Shown here: one piece after another, positions 1 to 7,826 of the stretch
Position numbering within the stretch: the stretch's first letter is position 1
How the letters are laid out: each line of letters begins with the position of its first letter
Source: JAFDWI01 sp963764215
GTDB lineage: Bacteria; Actinomycetota; Acidimicrobiia; Acidimicrobiales; Iamiaceae
Reading direction: 5' to 3'
DNA length: 64,000 nt
NCBI GenBank assembly: GCA_963764215.1
Contig: CAVXRS010000007.1
Location: forward strand, 124,001-188,000
Made by a program: the position numbers and the translations under genes
The notes under the pieces: generated by a model
Told to the model about the DNA's origin: nothing
The model's input: only the letters and a program-made list of their open reading frames with translations
Database searches by the model: none

Positions 1-124
1 GGACGACGCGCTCAAGCAGGGCGACCTGGTGGGTTACGCCAACGACATCGAGCGGGCCAAGATGCTGGCCGCGCAGCTCCAGGCGATGTCGTCGTCGAGC
101 GCTCCGCCCACCACGTCCCGCTGA
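1..124 (+). CDS. C-terminal end of UPF0182-like membrane protein (partial)
   Basis: The window opens inside a plus-strand gene; frame 2 gives 40 residues ending at the TGA at 122-124. The visible tail has an acidic helix (DDALKQGDLVGYANDIERA) followed by a Ser/Pro-rich end. The A-L-x-x-G-D-x-x-x-Y spacing resembles the extreme C-terminus of large actinobacterial UPF0182 (COG1615) membrane proteins. Only this tail is available, so the family call is a guess. The downstream methyltransferase is convergent with it. Confidence 0.4.
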   Translation, partial: DDALKQGDLVGYANDIERAKMLAAQLQAMSSSSAPPTTSR

Positions 125-163
125 TCGCCCGACGGCGGTGCGTCGTCCCGGTCGTGGGGCGGG

Positions 164-1060
164 TCAGGCCTTGCGTGCCAGGTACACCCGGGCGTGTGCG
201 GGGATCGACCATCCCCCGGTCGGGCCGGGGTCGCGGTACCGCTCGAGCGCGGCCATGACCGCGTCGATCGTGGCGCTCCGTTGTTCGGGTGACGCTTGAG
301 CGAAGGCGGCGCCGACCGGTCCGGTCTGGAGGGCCAGTGCGATCTCCGCGCGGCCGGTGGCGTGCGGGAAGTGGCGGGGTTGGGTGACCTCGAGGACGCG
401 CACGTCGGTGAACCCGGTCGCGGTGAGCAGCGCGACGGTGGCCTCCCGGTCGGCGAGCGAGAACGGCCCGGGTGCTTCCGGGTCGGCCGGTGCGATCTCG
501 GCGCCGAGGGCGGCGGCCGCAGCTTCGTTGGGCACGGTCATCCACGGGTTGTCCGCCGCGTCCGCCCAGGCCACGAAGGAGAGTCGGCCGTGTGGTGCAA
601 GGGAGTTGGCGAGGTTGGTGAATGCCTTGTCGGGTTCGTCGAAGAACATCACCCCGAAGCGGGAGTACATGACGTCGTGGTCGGCGCCCAGGTCGTCGTG
701 TGCGGCGTCGGCGGCGCGCAGGGTGACGTTGGTCGGGGTGATGTGGCCGCGCATGATCGCGGCGCGCACCCGGTCACGGGCATGGGCGATCATCGCCGGG
801 GAGATGTCGATGCCGGTGATCCGGGCGTTGGGGCCGGCCCGTTCGGCGAGTTGGATCGACCCGACGCCGGGGCCACAGCCGATGTCGAGGATGCGCATCT
901 GGTCGCTGAGTGGCAGGGCGTCGAGCGCGACGGTCGAGTACGGGTCGGGCCGGTTCTCGGAAAGGTCGAGACGCTGGTTCCACACGTCGGCGAGTCGTTC
1001 CCATGTCTCACGCATTTGCATGGCGATGACCGTAGGCGACGGGAGCCCTGTCGCGTGCAT
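164..1060 (-). CDS. Class I SAM-dependent methyltransferase
   Basis: About 298 residues from an ATG at 1060. The SAM-binding motif I is clear (ILDIGCGPGVGSIQLAERAG), followed by an acidic motif II (ITGIDISPAMIAHARDRV), and later LAPHGRLSFVAWAD, typical of motif IV/VI. The N-terminal RETWERLADVWNQ helix fits ubiquinone/menaquinone- or small-molecule-type methyltransferases. The frame stays open upstream to 1177, but that would overlap the tRNA-fMet gene, so a start at 1060 (or 1021/1015) is preferred; no strong ribosome site decides it. The substrate cannot be told. It lies just outside the island, tail to tail with the gene at the window start. Confidence 0.8.
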   Translation of the reverse strand: MHATGLPSPTVIAMQMRETWERLADVWNQRLDLSENRPDPYSTVALDALPLSDQMRILDIGCGPGVGSIQLAERAGPNARITGIDISPAMIAHARDRVRAAIMRGHITPTNVTLRAADAAHDDLGADHDVMYSRFGVMFFDEPDKAFTNLANSLAPHGRLSFVAWADAADNPWMTVPNEAAAAALGAEIAPADPEAPGPFSLADREATVALLTATGFTDVRVLEVTQPRHFPHATGRAEIALALQTGPVGAAFAQASPEQRSATIDAVMAALERYRDPGPTGGWSIPAHARVYLARKA

Positions 1061-1140
1061 GACCGATGGCACAACCCCGCGGCGGGTGCGGGCATCGGGC
1101 CGGGTTGGCACGGATGCGTCGAGCTGGCTATCGTCTCCGA

Positions 1141-1224
<84 letters not shown>

Positions 1225-1233
<9 letters not shown>

Positions 1234-1254
1234 ATCCAACGAGATTCCGGGCCT
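1225..1254 (+). terminator. Hairpin downstream of tRNA-fMet
   Basis: A perfect 11-bp stem, AGGCCCGGAAT (1225-1235) with ATTCCGGGCCT (1244-1254), and an 8-base loop follow the tRNA by 7 nt. It lacks a long T run, so it may be a weak terminator or a 3'-processing structure. A degenerate version follows the second att copy near 22290-22315. Confidence 0.6.
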
Positions 1255-1359
1255 TCGTCATTGACGGGGGGCGGCCCCGCCAACAACGATCCGGTCGTCC
1301 TGTCAAACACGTGTCAAACGCATCGAACCGGACAGGGTGTCACGGGGCGTTCCCTGAAC

Positions 1360-2370
1360 TCACGGAGCTCGTTGCTGGATGACGTGAGTGGCGATCTCTT
1401 CGCGCCCTCGGTTCTCATCGCTGTTGATGAAGCTGTTGGCAAGTGCTGCCCCATGACTCTCCCACCAGTCGAGCAATGCTCGTGCGTTCGACCACATGGC
1501 AGCGATGAGTTCCGCTTGACCCGCGAGCGACTCCCGCAGGATGAGAGGGTCGGGGCTGTCGAAACGTGAGAGCTGGACGGTCGTGCCGTTCGATTGGGCC
1601 GAAACGTCGGTGACCGCATCGGACAGTGCGGTGACGTCGAGCGCTCCGTTGAGAGCTTGGATGTGGATCTCGACGAGACCGGTGGTGGGGTCCAGATGGA
1701 GGTAAGTATCGCCAGCCGTGAGTTGGCGGAGGGCCGACTTGCTCCAGATCCCCGGGTCCCCTGCACGCGTTCCAACCTTCGGGGGTGTGATTCCGACTTT
1801 GCTCGCGGCGGCACAGAACTCGATCAGGCGGCTTCTCAGAAGTTCGTCGGGTGGGGCCTGGGCGCCATGTCGACGGTGCTGTCGGATCGCGTGCTCGACG
1901 ATGAGAGCGAGTTCCCGGCCCCAGGGGCCTTCCTCGAAAAGCGCATCTCTGAGTTGTTCATGCGAGACCGTGCCGTCGAAGTGGTTCCGGTGTTCACCAG
2001 CGTCGATGAGGTAGTCAGCAGGAGCGCACAACACACAGGCTGCTCCGGCGTTCGACGCGTCGGTGCGGAACGCGTCCGCGCGCTGGCGGTATCCGAGTGC
2101 CTGTCCAGGTGTGAAGCTGGCGTCGATCTTGTCCTCGATCTGGAGAATGAATGGCGGGTCTCCGAACCTCGCCTCGATGTCGGCTTCCCTGCCTCCGAGC
2201 GTCGAGACGGAGCGATGAACCGATGTGAGGGAAAGTTCGGCCATGTCGGCCGCGTTTCTGAAGAGCTGCTGAACGGCGCTCGATGCTCGGAGCCCGATGA
2301 TCATGACATGGTCGACGTCACGCTCGGCGATGACCGGGTATGCGTCGAGCTCATCCTGCGTGAACGTCAT
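1360..2370 (-). CDS. PD-(D/E)XK nuclease-superfamily protein
   Basis: 336 residues. Around residues 64-97 the pattern D64...ILQIEDKIDASFTPGQ...Y fits the PD-(D/E)XK fold: an acidic residue, then E79-x-K81, then a Q...Y helix as in proteins annotated 'PD-(D/E)XK nuclease superfamily'. The rest (helical, with a LHLDPTTGLVEI strand) is unrecognised. It is the first gene inside the island next to the tRNA, transcribed toward it. A role in defence is inferred from position and fold only. The ATG at 2370 has only a weak upstream ribosome site. Confidence 0.6.
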   Translation of the reverse strand: MTFTQDELDAYPVIAERDVDHVMIIGLRASSAVQQLFRNAADMAELSLTSVHRSVSTLGGREADIEARFGDPPFILQIEDKIDASFTPGQALGYRQRADAFRTDASNAGAACVLCAPADYLIDAGEHRNHFDGTVSHEQLRDALFEEGPWGRELALIVEHAIRQHRRHGAQAPPDELLRSRLIEFCAAASKVGITPPKVGTRAGDPGIWSKSALRQLTAGDTYLHLDPTTGLVEIHIQALNGALDVTALSDAVTDVSAQSNGTTVQLSRFDSPDPLILRESLAGQAELIAAMWSNARALLDWWESHGAALANSFINSDENRGREEIATHVIQQRAP

Positions 2371-2614
2371 CGTGGAAGCCTGTCACGTTGTTGGTCGTTA
2401 CGCGCGGGTTGGGACGGCTGGCCAGTAAAGCGGGGCCGTGTGTCAGTCATCGACGCTGCGAACCCGGGGCGCTTCAGCTGGTTGCCGACGTGGATGGTGA
2501 TCGGTTCGCCGACATGGGCGCGCAGACTCTGGTGTACGGGGCGCTTCACGTCCGTGAAACCGGGGAACTTCCAGAATCCCTATCAGGTGCATTGACCCGA
2601 AACGTGGAAATCCG
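2371..2614. other. Intergenic stretch with no supported gene
   Basis: About 240 bases between divergent genes. Short open frames exist on both strands but none shows a recognisable domain or ribosome site. It presumably holds the promoters of the flanking genes. Confidence 0.4.
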
Positions 2615-2860
2615 ATGACCGATCTCGATCTCATAGCCGATCTCAATGCTCAGGATGACGACGCCCTGGGCTGGTCCACTCTTGCCGATGCACGCGTACC
2701 TGAGCGGGTGCAACCGGGCGCCATGCTGCTCGCAGGTAACAGCCAGGCTCAGGCTGTGGTCCGGGTCGTCGCGGTCGACGACGATGGCCAGATCCATTTC
2801 TCGGTCCTGCCGGGTTCAGTAGCCAAGAACCGTCACCTGCTCGATCGAACGGTGGCCTGA
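2615..2860 (+). CDS. Small hypothetical protein (81 aa)
   Basis: A compact acidic protein beginning MTDLDLIADLNAQDDDALGW with repeated beta-type stretches (AMLLAGNSQAQAVVRVVAVD, GQIHFSVLPGSV) and ending KNRHLLDRTVA. The pattern suggests a small beta-barrel fold, possibly SH3-like. No named family is recognised. The ATG has only a weak upstream GGAAA. It is transcribed away from the PD-(D/E)XK gene. Confidence 0.55.
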   Translation: MTDLDLIADLNAQDDDALGWSTLADARVPERVQPGAMLLAGNSQAQAVVRVVAVDDDGQIHFSVLPGSVAKNRHLLDRTVA

Positions 2861-3022
2861 GGGGTTCTTCCGTCGGTCGCCTTGTCAAACCGGTGGCAAA
2901 CGAACCGGCGCGGATGCGGCGGAATCGGAGAGGATCGCCTCGATCGACCCGGAACCGCCCGTGTCAGCCCTTTGTCAAACCTGCGAGCGTGTTCGCCCGC
3001 TTGGCTGCCGGCGGGTGGTTGC

Positions 3023-3349
3023 TCAACGGACCGGTGGGGTGAGTGCGAGCTTGGGCGCGCCGGTGAAGACCGAGTCGTCGGTGACAAGTTCGATATCGAG
3101 CCGGATCGCGGTGGCGGCAATCCAGCGGTCTGCTTCGTGGATCTTCTGGCTGATGGCGTGGCCGATCCGCTCTGACGCGGCCCGCAATGCTGCGTAGGCG
3201 ACGATGAGTTGATCGTCGGGTTGGGCGACGACCTGGCGTTGCGCGATGCGCTCGCGGAACGTTGCCGCGTGCTCGGGTTGTCGATGCGCGTTCACCAGCG
3301 CGGACACGACCATGGTGTCCACGACGACTGCCGATTGGTTGATGGTCAC
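3023..3349 (-). CDS. Shortened PIN-domain toxin (VapC-like)
   Basis: A GTG at 3349 overlaps the antitoxin stop by one base (TAGTG), indicating translational coupling, and gives 108 residues. PIN acidic residues are visible: D11 in VVVDTMVVSAL, D74 in HEADRWIAATA, and D91/D92 in LVTDD. The segment that should carry the conserved T-x-x-E-L acidic helix is missing: the protein runs from AATFRERIAQRQV straight into the helix before the third acidic residue. At 108 aa it is about 25-30 residues shorter than normal VapC. It may be catalytically dead. Probable toxin of a type II toxin-antitoxin pair. Confidence 0.65.
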   Translation of the reverse strand: MTINQSAVVVDTMVVSALVNAHRQPEHAATFRERIAQRQVVAQPDDQLIVAYAALRAASERIGHAISQKIHEADRWIAATAIRLDIELVTDDSVFTGAPKLALTPPVR

Positions 3350-3510
3350 TATTCGGCGATTGCCTCGGCGAACGCGGACCACTCCTCGTCGGTGAGCCCC
3401 TGGATTGCCATGTCGTCGTCACCTGGAAGGGGGCGGGCGGCACGCAGGGCCTCATCGGGAGGTACGACCGTCAACCCTCCCGCTTCGTGCTTGTGATCGG
3501 CGACGGACAT
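3349..3510 (-). CDS. Small antitoxin partner of the PIN protein (53 aa)
   Basis: Starts MSVADHKHEAGGLTVVPPDE and ends LTDEEWSAFAEAIAE. Its stop overlaps the PIN gene start. Length, acidity and position directly upstream of a PIN gene fit a VapB-type antitoxin, although no ribbon-helix-helix or Phd/AbrB motif is obvious. It may be only the toxin-binding tail of a longer antitoxin whose DNA-binding part is lost. Confidence 0.5.
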   Translation of the reverse strand: MSVADHKHEAGGLTVVPPDEALRAARPLPGDDDMAIQGLTDEEWSAFAEAIAE

Positions 3511-3916
3511 GGCTTCCAGCCTAGGCGCATTGTCAGTGAGCGTCGGTCGGGTTGCGTCGAGCGACGAGGCCGGCGATCTGGTCGACGGCGTCGGTCGTGC
3601 AGCCGGATTCTGGGCTGCCCCGACTGGGCGATGTGCTGCTCGAAAGGTTGGCTGTGGGTCTGGTGGTGCAGCGGTTCGCCGATTTTTCTGCAGCACACGA
3701 GGTTGGCGTTGACGTGGTCCGCAGTCCACTCGTTCTGCTTGCCACGTTGGTCGGCACGGTGGACGTGCAGGTGTGCAACGAAGTCCTCGTCGTTGGCATG
3801 GACACGTCGAACGGTCGGTGGAAGGCGACTCGGCTTGCGTTGGCGCCAACGGCGAATCGTTGAACGGTGGTGACGAGCATGCCGGTGGCCCGGGTTCGGT
3901 GCGGGGAGCTCACCGG
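3511..3916 (-). other. Intergenic; possible degraded HNH-like fragment
   Basis: About 400 bases with no intact gene. On the minus strand one frame reads VHRADQRGKQNEWTADHVNA near 3690-3780, loosely like the W-T-x-D-H core of HNH nucleases, but the Cys pairs and the rest of the fold are not there. Either a decayed gene or chance; treated as unannotated. Confidence 0.2.
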
Positions 3917-4765
3917 TCACGGGTCGCGGATCGAAGTGCGGAATGCCGTGGGCGTCGTGCCCGTCTCGCGACGGAAGAACTTCACGAAGTTGGTGGCCTC
4001 GTCGAAACCCAGCTCGCGACCGACGGCCTCCACCGGGTCGGAAGTGCGGGCCAGGATCCGTTTCGCTTCGAGCACGATCCGATCGACGATGACCCGCTTC
4101 GCGGGCACGTCCGCCGCGGCCCGACACGCCCGGTTCAGGGACTTGGGCGAATACCCGAGCCGGTGGGCGTAGGGCGCCACGAGATGGCACTGGCGGAACT
4201 CGCGCTCGACTGCTGCCCGGTAGTCCTTGTAGCGGGCCAACAGGACCGGATCGACGAGGCGTTGCGTTTGCGAACCGGCTGCACCGAGGGCAAGGCGGCC
4301 CACCAGCACCGAAGCCTGCAGCGCCAGGAGCTGGCCCAGTCGCACACGCTCGGCGGCCAAGGCGGCGTCCGCCATCATCCTGTCGAACAGCTCGGCGACG
4401 GCGTCGAGGTGCTCCGGGGGGATCCGAACGTGGGTCGGCAGGTCCTGGACGAAGTCGGGGATCAGGTGCGTTCCGACGATCAGGATCCAGCCGTCCCAGT
4501 CGCTCGACGATCCGAATCGGTGGACCTGGCCGGGGCCGATCAGCAGGCACGCTCCGGCGCGCAGCTCGTAGGTTGCGAAGTCGACGACGTGTGCGTAGGA
4601 CCCGGACCGCACGAACACGAAGCACTGGAAGTCGATCCGCTCGAACCCACGATGGGCCACCGACGCGACCCGGGCCCGCAGCTGCTCTGCGGTGAGGATC
4701 TCGATGTCGAGGCGGTAGGTGGCGTCGTGGGGCTGGTAGCCGACCGGCGTGACTTCGGAAGACAT
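3917..4765 (-). CDS. AraC-family transcriptional regulator
   Basis: 282 residues. The N-terminal half is cupin-like (GACLLIGPGQVHRFG, about residues 70-85, typical of AraC ligand pockets). The C-terminal half carries the double helix-turn-helix: APYAHRLGYSPKSLNRACR and later AVGRELGFDEATNFVKFFRR followed by TGTTPTAFR, the signature AraC/XylS end. It is divergent from the extradiol dioxygenase with 96 bp between starts, so it most likely controls that gene in response to an aromatic compound or its product. The inducer is unknown. Confidence 0.88.
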   Translation of the reverse strand: MSSEVTPVGYQPHDATYRLDIEILTAEQLRARVASVAHRGFERIDFQCFVFVRSGSYAHVVDFATYELRAGACLLIGPGQVHRFGSSSDWDGWILIVGTHLIPDFVQDLPTHVRIPPEHLDAVAELFDRMMADAALAAERVRLGQLLALQASVLVGRLALGAAGSQTQRLVDPVLLARYKDYRAAVEREFRQCHLVAPYAHRLGYSPKSLNRACRAAADVPAKRVIVDRIVLEAKRILARTSDPVEAVGRELGFDEATNFVKFFRRETGTTPTAFRTSIRDP

Positions 4766-4861
4766 GTCCGATTTCTACCATCGCGGGCGACCGTTCTCAC
4801 CTTGTTCTCGGGCCGGCACCCACTCATACTCGAACCAACATCGAAGAACAGGGGCAAGGAC

Positions 4862-5710
4862 ATGGACATTCGAGGACTGGGCTACATCGGTATCGACGTG
4901 ACCGACGTCGAGCAGTGGCGCAACTACGCAGAACTGTTGGGCCTGATGGCGTCAGGCGACCACACCGGCCTGCGGTTGCGGATCGACGAACGACCGTTCC
5001 GCGTGCTCGTCGCCCCCGGCGAGGGGCACGACGGGCTCGCCTTCGCCGGATGGGAACTGCCCGACGCCCAGTCCCTGTCGTGCGCGGCAGCTGAGCTCGC
5101 GGCGGCCGGAATCACCACCGAGACGGCCACGTCCGACGAATGCGACCAGCGGCGCGTCCGGGGACTCGTGCGAGCGACCGACCCCGACGGTTTCGTCCTC
5201 GAGCTGTTCCACGGCCCGATCCACGACCACGAGCTCTTCGCCTCACCGACCGGTGTCAGCGGCTTCGTGACCGGGGCCCACGGCATGGGCCACATCGTGC
5301 TCGCCACCTCGAAACCGGAGCAGTCGCTGGCCTTCTACACCGAAGTTCTCGGCTTCCGGGTCAGCGACTACTGGCGACCCAGCGGCGACGACGTCGTCTT
5401 CCTGCACTGCAACCAGCGTCACCACAGCCTCGCTCTGGTCCCTTCGGACGAACCCGCGCTCCTCCACTTCATGGTCGAGGCGCGCACCCTCGACGACGTC
5501 GGCTCCACGCTCGACCGTCACCGTGAGGCCGACGTGCCGATCTCGATGAGCCTCGGCAAGCACACCAACGACCGGATGGTCTCGTTCTACAGCCAGTCCC
5601 CTTCGGGATTCGACGTCGAGTTCGGCTTCGGCGGGCTGCTCATCGACGAGTCCACCTGGACCGTCACCCAGATCACCGAGCCGAGCTTCTGGGGACACTG
5701 CCGGGCGTGA
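4862..5710 (+). CDS. Type I extradiol (catechol) dioxygenase, two-domain VOC fold
   Basis: 282 residues with two vicinal-oxygen-chelate halves, as in 2,3-dihydroxybiphenyl 1,2-dioxygenases. Iron ligands are in place: H144 (GMGHIVLATS), H202 (LLHFMVEAR) and E253 (GFDVEFGFGG); H187/H188 and Y243 match the active-site set. The family cleaves catecholic rings next to the hydroxyls using Fe(II) and O2. The start ATG at 4862 follows AGGGGCAAGGAC. It stands alone opposite its probable AraC regulator. The substrate (biphenyl-, steroid- or naphthalene-type catechol) cannot be read from sequence. Confidence 0.88.
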   Translation: MDIRGLGYIGIDVTDVEQWRNYAELLGLMASGDHTGLRLRIDERPFRVLVAPGEGHDGLAFAGWELPDAQSLSCAAAELAAAGITTETATSDECDQRRVRGLVRATDPDGFVLELFHGPIHDHELFASPTGVSGFVTGAHGMGHIVLATSKPEQSLAFYTEVLGFRVSDYWRPSGDDVVFLHCNQRHHSLALVPSDEPALLHFMVEARTLDDVGSTLDRHREADVPISMSLGKHTNDRMVSFYSQSPSGFDVEFGFGGLLIDESTWTVTQITEPSFWGHCRA

Positions 5711-5828
5711 GGGCCCGACCCGGGCCGTGATCCCGCCCGCGACCAGGGTCCTGGTGCGGGCTGCCTGTTCGACTCGCCGGCCTCGGTGGCCGCCCTGGTC
5801 GACCAACCCGGAGATGGGGACCGCGCTG

Positions 5829-7628
5829 TCAGGGCGTGACGATGGCGAAGCCGGGATTGCCGGGGTCGAGCACGTCGAGGAACGTCTGGACGGCCCCGGT
5901 GTCGCCGGTGGTCTCGACGTCGGCGAGGGTGAGCGCCCCGCCGAGCAGGCCGATGAGCTGCGCCTTGGTGAGCGTCACGGTGAGGTCCGCTTGTCCGGCG
6001 GGGTTGTCGCGCTGGATGAGCACGCCGTTGGACAGCTCGGTGCGGTGCCGCACGTCGATGTCGGTGATCACCCAGTCGATCGACGTGGCGATGCCCCAGG
6101 CTTTGGGGCCGTTGACGCGGATGGCGACGGAGTCGAAGAGCTGGCCCACGGTGAGCGCGGCGATCACGTCGGGTGGGGCGAGGTTGATCGGGGTCGGCTT
6201 CTCGTCGTTGCGCAGGTCGTAGGCGCCCTGGAGGTAGAAGTTGCGCCACGGGCCGTTCTCGGCCCCGTAGCCGAGCCGGTCGTACACCCCGGCGAGCAAC
6301 TCGCGGGCGGTGGTGTTGGACGAATCGGCGAAGATGACGTGGTTCAACAGTTCCGCGGCGAAGCGCAGGTCGTCGGCGTCGATGAAGGCCTGGGCTTTGC
6401 CGATGACGACGTCAGCGCCCCCGAAGGCCTGCACGTAGCGGGCGGCGGCCGCCTCGGGGGGGTGCTGCCAGAGGTGGGCGGGGTTGCCGTCGAACCAGCC
6501 GAGGTAGCGCTGGTAGATCGCCTTGACGTTGTGGCTGGCCGACCCGTAGTAGCCGTGGGTGTGCCACGCCGCGTCGAGGGCGGGGGGCAGCTCGAGAATC
6601 TCGGCGATCTCGATGCCGGTGTAGCCCTGGTTCATCAGGCGCAGGGTCTGGTCGTGGAGGTACGCGTAGAGGTCGCGCTGTTGGCAGAGGTAGGTGACGA
6701 TGCGGTCGCGTCCCCACGTGGGCCAGTGGTGCGAGGCGAACGCCACGTCGACGTCGTCGGCGAACAGGTCGATGGCCTCGTTGAGGTAGTGCGACCAGAT
6801 CCGCGCGTCGCGCACGACCGCCCCGCGCAGGGTGAGGATGTTGTGGAGGTTGTGGGTGGCGTTCTCGGCGAGGCACAAGGCTCGCTTGTCGGGGAACGAG
6901 AAGTTCATCTCGACGGGGCATTCGGTGCCCGGGGTCATCTGGAAGCGGATGCGGACCCCGTCGATCACCTCTTCCTGGCCGGTCTCGGTGATCTCGAGCG
7001 TGGGTGGGATCACCCCGACCGTGCCGGTGGAGTTGGTCTGGCCCAGACCGGCGCTGATCTGGCCGGCGGGGCCCTTGGCGAGCTTGGCGCCGTACATGAA
7101 GTCCGATCGGCGGCTCATCGCCTGGCCGGCGTAGACGTTCTCGGACACCGCCGCTTCCATGAACCCGTGCCCTGCGATGATCGGGACGCCTTCGCGGTAC
7201 ACACCCCGCACCCCACCGAAGTGATCGACGTGCGCATGCGTGTAGATCACCGCCGTGACCGGCCGTTCGCCCCGGTGGTTGCGGTACAACGCCAGTGCAG
7301 CAGCGGCGGTCTCCGACGAGATCAGCGGGTCGATCACGATGACGCCCTCGTCGCCCTCGACCAGCGTCATGTTCGACAGGTCCAGGCCCCGGACCTGGTA
7401 GATGCCCTCGGTGACCTCGTAGAGGCCCTGTTTGGCGCACAGTTGCGCCTGGCGCCACAGGCTCGGGTTCGCGGTGTCCGGGCACTCGGCGTCGAGGAAG
7501 CCGTACGAGTCGTTGTCCCACACCACCCGCCCATCGTCGGTCGTGATCACGCACGGGTCGAGCCGGCCGACAAATCCCCGGTCGGCATCCTCGAAATCTT
7601 GTCGGTCAGCAAAGTCCGGCCCAGCCAT
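5829..7628 (-). CDS. Alkyl sulfatase, SdsA1-type metallo-beta-lactamase fold
   Basis: 599 residues, close to secreted or cytosolic linear alkylsulfatases. The zinc motif T-H-A-H-V-D-H-F is at residues 130-137 (H131, H133, D135, H136). It is followed by ENATHNLHN, a second metal site, and ASHHWPTWG, the conserved third ligand region. The C-terminal third has the SCP2-like fold that holds alkyl chains in SdsA1. There is no signal peptide. A strong ribosome site (GAGGAGGAAGCTC) precedes the ATG. It hydrolyses sulfate esters such as dodecyl sulfate in characterised relatives; here the substrate is inferred. No frame break is seen. Confidence 0.9.
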   Translation of the reverse strand: MAGPDFADRQDFEDADRGFVGRLDPCVITTDDGRVVWDNDSYGFLDAECPDTANPSLWRQAQLCAKQGLYEVTEGIYQVRGLDLSNMTLVEGDEGVIVIDPLISSETAAAALALYRNHRGERPVTAVIYTHAHVDHFGGVRGVYREGVPIIAGHGFMEAAVSENVYAGQAMSRRSDFMYGAKLAKGPAGQISAGLGQTNSTGTVGVIPPTLEITETGQEEVIDGVRIRFQMTPGTECPVEMNFSFPDKRALCLAENATHNLHNILTLRGAVVRDARIWSHYLNEAIDLFADDVDVAFASHHWPTWGRDRIVTYLCQQRDLYAYLHDQTLRLMNQGYTGIEIAEILELPPALDAAWHTHGYYGSASHNVKAIYQRYLGWFDGNPAHLWQHPPEAAAARYVQAFGGADVVIGKAQAFIDADDLRFAAELLNHVIFADSSNTTARELLAGVYDRLGYGAENGPWRNFYLQGAYDLRNDEKPTPINLAPPDVIAALTVGQLFDSVAIRVNGPKAWGIATSIDWVITDIDVRHRTELSNGVLIQRDNPAGQADLTVTLTKAQLIGLLGGALTLADVETTGDTGAVQTFLDVLDPGNPGFAIVTP

Positions 7629-7629
7629 G

Positions 7630-7826
7630 AGCTTCCTCCTCGACGACGTCGTGGCGACAGCGCATTGTCTGGTTCCCGTGTCGTGGGACCAGCCATTGGC
7701 TCCGCCGGAGTTGTGCCAGCAGGCTACCCGTGATCCTCGTTGTCGCGGTTGCCGCGGTCGCTCTTTCGGCTTTGCCGGCTTTGTCGGCGAAGTGGGTGTG
7801 GGTGCCGGCGCTGGTGACCTTGCCCG
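7630..7826. other. Intergenic stretch with no supported gene
   Basis: About 200 bases between two co-directional minus-strand genes. It contains irregular TTGTCG/TTTGCCGG runs but no convincing reading frame. It presumably carries the alkylsulfatase promoter. Confidence 0.4.

Noticed and set aside
3680..3790. HNH nuclease gene
   Set aside because: Only a W-T-A-D-H-V fragment is visible, with no Cys pairs or flanking fold; could be chance.
3773..4861. N-terminal extension of the extradiol dioxygenase
   Set aside because: The frame stays open upstream but covers the AraC gene in antisense; the ATG at 4862 has a ribosome site and gives the family length.
5727..7733. Long open frame on the plus strand opposite the alkylsulfatase
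   Set aside because: It is an antisense shadow: valine/glycine-rich, no domain, and the minus strand encodes a complete enzyme with zinc motifs.
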